A stretch of DNA of 64,000 bases from Dama dama. Taxonomy: Eukaryota > Chordata > Mammalia > Artiodactyla > Cervidae. The stretch is from the NCBI RefSeq assembly GCF_033118175.1, contig NW_026870889.1, positions 620,001 through 684,000 on the forward strand. The letters run 5' to 3'. Made by a program: the position numbers and the translations under genes. The notes under the pieces were generated by a model that was not told the DNA's origin, ran no database searches, and saw nothing but the letters and a program-made list of their open reading frames with translations. Below are positions 62,301-64,000 of the stretch, one piece after another (within the stretch, counting starts at the first letter, position 1; each line of letters opens with the position of its first letter).

Positions 62301-64000
62301 CACACCTTTCCAGGCTCTTCATGTTTTTGAACAACGTTTCATGGTCCTCCTATTTTTCAGACGTTTAATGCTCCTCATATTTTTGACAACTTTTGAAGCT
62401 CTTCATATTTTTCACACCTTTTGAGGCTCTTCATGTTTTTCAACATCAAGTCATGGTCCTCCTATTTTTCTGACCGTTTCATGCTCCTCTTATTTTTCAC
62501 ACCATTTGAAGCTCTTCATATTTTTCATACGTTTTCAGGCTCTTCATGTTTTTGACCACCGCTTCATGCTCTTCTTATTTTTCAGACTGCTTCATGCTCC
62601 TCATTTTTTTGACACCTTTTGAAGCTCTTCCTATTTTTCACACCTTTTCATGCTTTTCATGTTTTTCAACATCGTTTCATGCTCCTCCTATTTTTAAGAT
62701 CGTTTTTTGCTCCTCACATTTTTGACACCTTTTGAAGCTCCTCCTATTTTTCACACCTTTTCAGGCTCTTCATGTTTTTCAACACCGTTTCCTGCTCCTC
62801 CTATTTTTCAGACCACTTCATTCTCCTCCTATTTTTCAAACCGTTTCATGCTCCTCATATTTTTGACACCTTTTGAAGCTCTTCATATTTTTCACACCTT
62901 TTGAGGCTCTTCATGTTTTTCAACACCGCTTCATGCTCCTCGCATTTTTCAGACCGTTTCATGCTCCTCATATTTTTCTCACCTTTTGAAGCTCTTCATA
63001 TTTTTCACACCTTCTCAGGCTCTTCATGTTTTGAGCACAGATTCATGCTCCTCCTATTTTTCAGATCGTTTCACGCTCTTCATGTATTTCACACCTTTTG
63101 AAGCTGTTCATATTTTTCACACCTTTTCAGGCTCTTCATGTTTTTGAACACCATTTCATGCTGCTCCTATTTTTCAGACCGTTTCATGCTCCTCATGTTT
63201 TTGACACGTTTTAAACCTCTTCATATTTTTCACACCTTTTCAGGCTCTTCATGTTTTTGAACACCGCTTCATGCTCCTCCCATTTTTCAGACCAATTCAT
63301 GCTCCTCCTATTTTTCAGACCGTTTCATGATCCTCATATTTTTGACACCTTTTGAAGCTCTTCCTATTTTTCACACCTTTTCATGCTCTTCATGTTTTTC
63401 AACACCGTTTCATGCTCCTCCTATTTTTCAGACTTTTTCATGCTCCTCATATTTTTGACACCCTTGAAGCTCTTCATATTTTTCACACCTTTTCAGGCTC
63501 TTAATATATTTGACGACTGCTTCATGCTGCTCCTATTTTTCAGAGCTTTTCATGCTCCTCATATTTTTGACACCTTTTGAAGCTCTTCATATATTTCACA
63601 CATTTTCAGGCTCTTCATGTTTTTCAACACCGCTTCCTGCTCCTCCAATTTTTCAGTCTTTTCATGCTTCTCATATTTTTGAAACCTTTTGAAGCTCCTC
63701 ATAATTTTCACAGCTTTTCAAGCTCTTCATGTTTTTCATCACCACTTCATGCTCCTCATATTTTCATACCATTTCATGCTCTTCATACTTTTGACACTTT
63801 TTGAAGCTCTTCATATTTTTCATACCTTTTCAGGATCTCCATGTAGTTGAATACCGCTTCATGCTCCTCCTGTTTTTGAGACCGTTTCATGCTCCTCATA
63901 TTTTTGACACCTTTTAAAGGTCTTCATATTTTTCACACCTTTTCAGGTTCTTCATATTTTTGAACACCGCTTCATGCTCCTCAACTTTTCAGACCGTTTC
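56320..64000 (+). repeat. ~4.45 kb satellite duplication, second copy runs off the window
   Basis: Copy 1 starts near 56320 and copy 2 near 60774. The offset is 4,454 bp and becomes 4,463 bp after a 9 bp length difference near 58190/62645. Rare shared variants include CTTTCTCTTTTTCAGCGCG, CACCTTTGTTACTCTCG, CAACATCAAATCATGC and ATGTAGTTGAATACCGC. I noticed about five base differences over 3.2 kb (for example near 57610/62064 and 59333/63796). The block between the copies is itself partly duplicated. Confidence 0.88.
59870..60800 (+). repeat. ~340 bp satellite duplicate (offset 592-593 bp)
   Basis: About 59870-60208 and 60463-60800 share TTTATGACACC, GAAGCACTTCACATTT, CCACATCATGC, TTTTTAACAGC and CATTTTCTTTGACACC, with a one-base deletion in the second copy. 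The second copy ends where the 4.45 kb duplicate begins, so the two exchange events meet there. Confidence 0.75.

Larger units (their letters stand above)
10016..64000 (+). repeat. Satellite array, right block (~54 kb, to window end)
   Basis: This is the same A-B-C-D monomer satellite as the left block and it runs without any other DNA to the end of the window. Most units are 112-113 bp. Exceptions include 85 bp units lacking one monomer (29742-30081), extra A monomers, and a compressed stretch near 56780-56820. The GCTCTTC heptamer recurs in A and B monomers. From 10016 to about 15.4 kb the units are diverse; beyond that, long near-identical duplications dominate and are listed separately. 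No interspersed element, tRNA or gene was seen. Hundreds of open frames arise because the plus strand is poor in stop codons in some registers; none shows conserved framing from unit to unit. Confidence 0.95.

Noticed and set aside
10083..63804. Overlapping open frames (LFIFFTPFQALHVF-like peptides) across the right block as a repeat-protein family
   Set aside because: Two or three frames of the same unit are open at once and give related peptides, as expected for a stop-poor T-rich repeat. Near-identical frames recur only where DNA blocks are duplicated.
1..64000. CRISPR array (28 bp repeats at regular spacing)
   Set aside because: There are no unique spacers. The intervening sequence is itself related monomers, there are no cas genes, and the context is mammalian.

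Overview
The window looks like nuclear DNA from a ruminant mammal. Two things point that way. One is a fragment of a BovB-type retroelement (about 5513-5970), whose opening GTTGTTGTTTAGTC and CCATGGACTG boxes are characteristic of ruminant BovB/Bov-A elements. The other is an intronless, near-identical copy of the mammalian F-box gene FBXW2. Nothing bacterial, viral or plasmid-like is present. Recognition is from memory; no search was run.

Layout: (1) 1-3876, tandem satellite. (2) 3877-10015, one 6.1 kb processed retrocopy of FBXW2 mRNA on the minus strand. In sense order it has a GC-rich 5' UTR (10015-9827), an uninterrupted 454-codon CDS (9826-8462), a 4.6 kb 3' UTR containing the BovB fragment, an AATAAA signal (3916-3911) and a poly(A) tract (3891-3877). 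A perfect 20 bp direct repeat of satellite sequence (3857-3876 and 10016-10035) flanks it and reads as a target-site duplication. (3) 10016-64000, the same satellite continuing to the end of the window. Before the insertion the two satellite blocks were one array.

The satellite makes up about 57.9 kb. Its unit is about 112-113 bp, built from four related 28-29 bp monomers (A-B-C-D). The plus strand of a typical unit is about 43% T, 29% C, 18% A and 10% G. On top of this lie larger recent duplications: 1,068 bp (15.4-17.6 kb), 3.2 kb with a 535 bp internal length change (19.1-25.9 kb), 85 bp x4 (29.7-30.1 kb), 3.3/2.9 kb (35.3-41.6 kb), 6.6 kb (41.0-54.1 kb) and 4.45 kb (56.3-64.0 kb). The first 15 kb is more varied and lacks long near-identical blocks.

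The many open frames across the satellite (Phe/His/Ser-rich peptides resembling LFIFFTPFQALHVF) are by-products of a stop-poor, T-rich repeat and are not annotated as genes. The only protein-coding candidate is the FBXW2 retrocopy. Whether it is transcribed cannot be told from sequence. I do not recognise the satellite as a named family.
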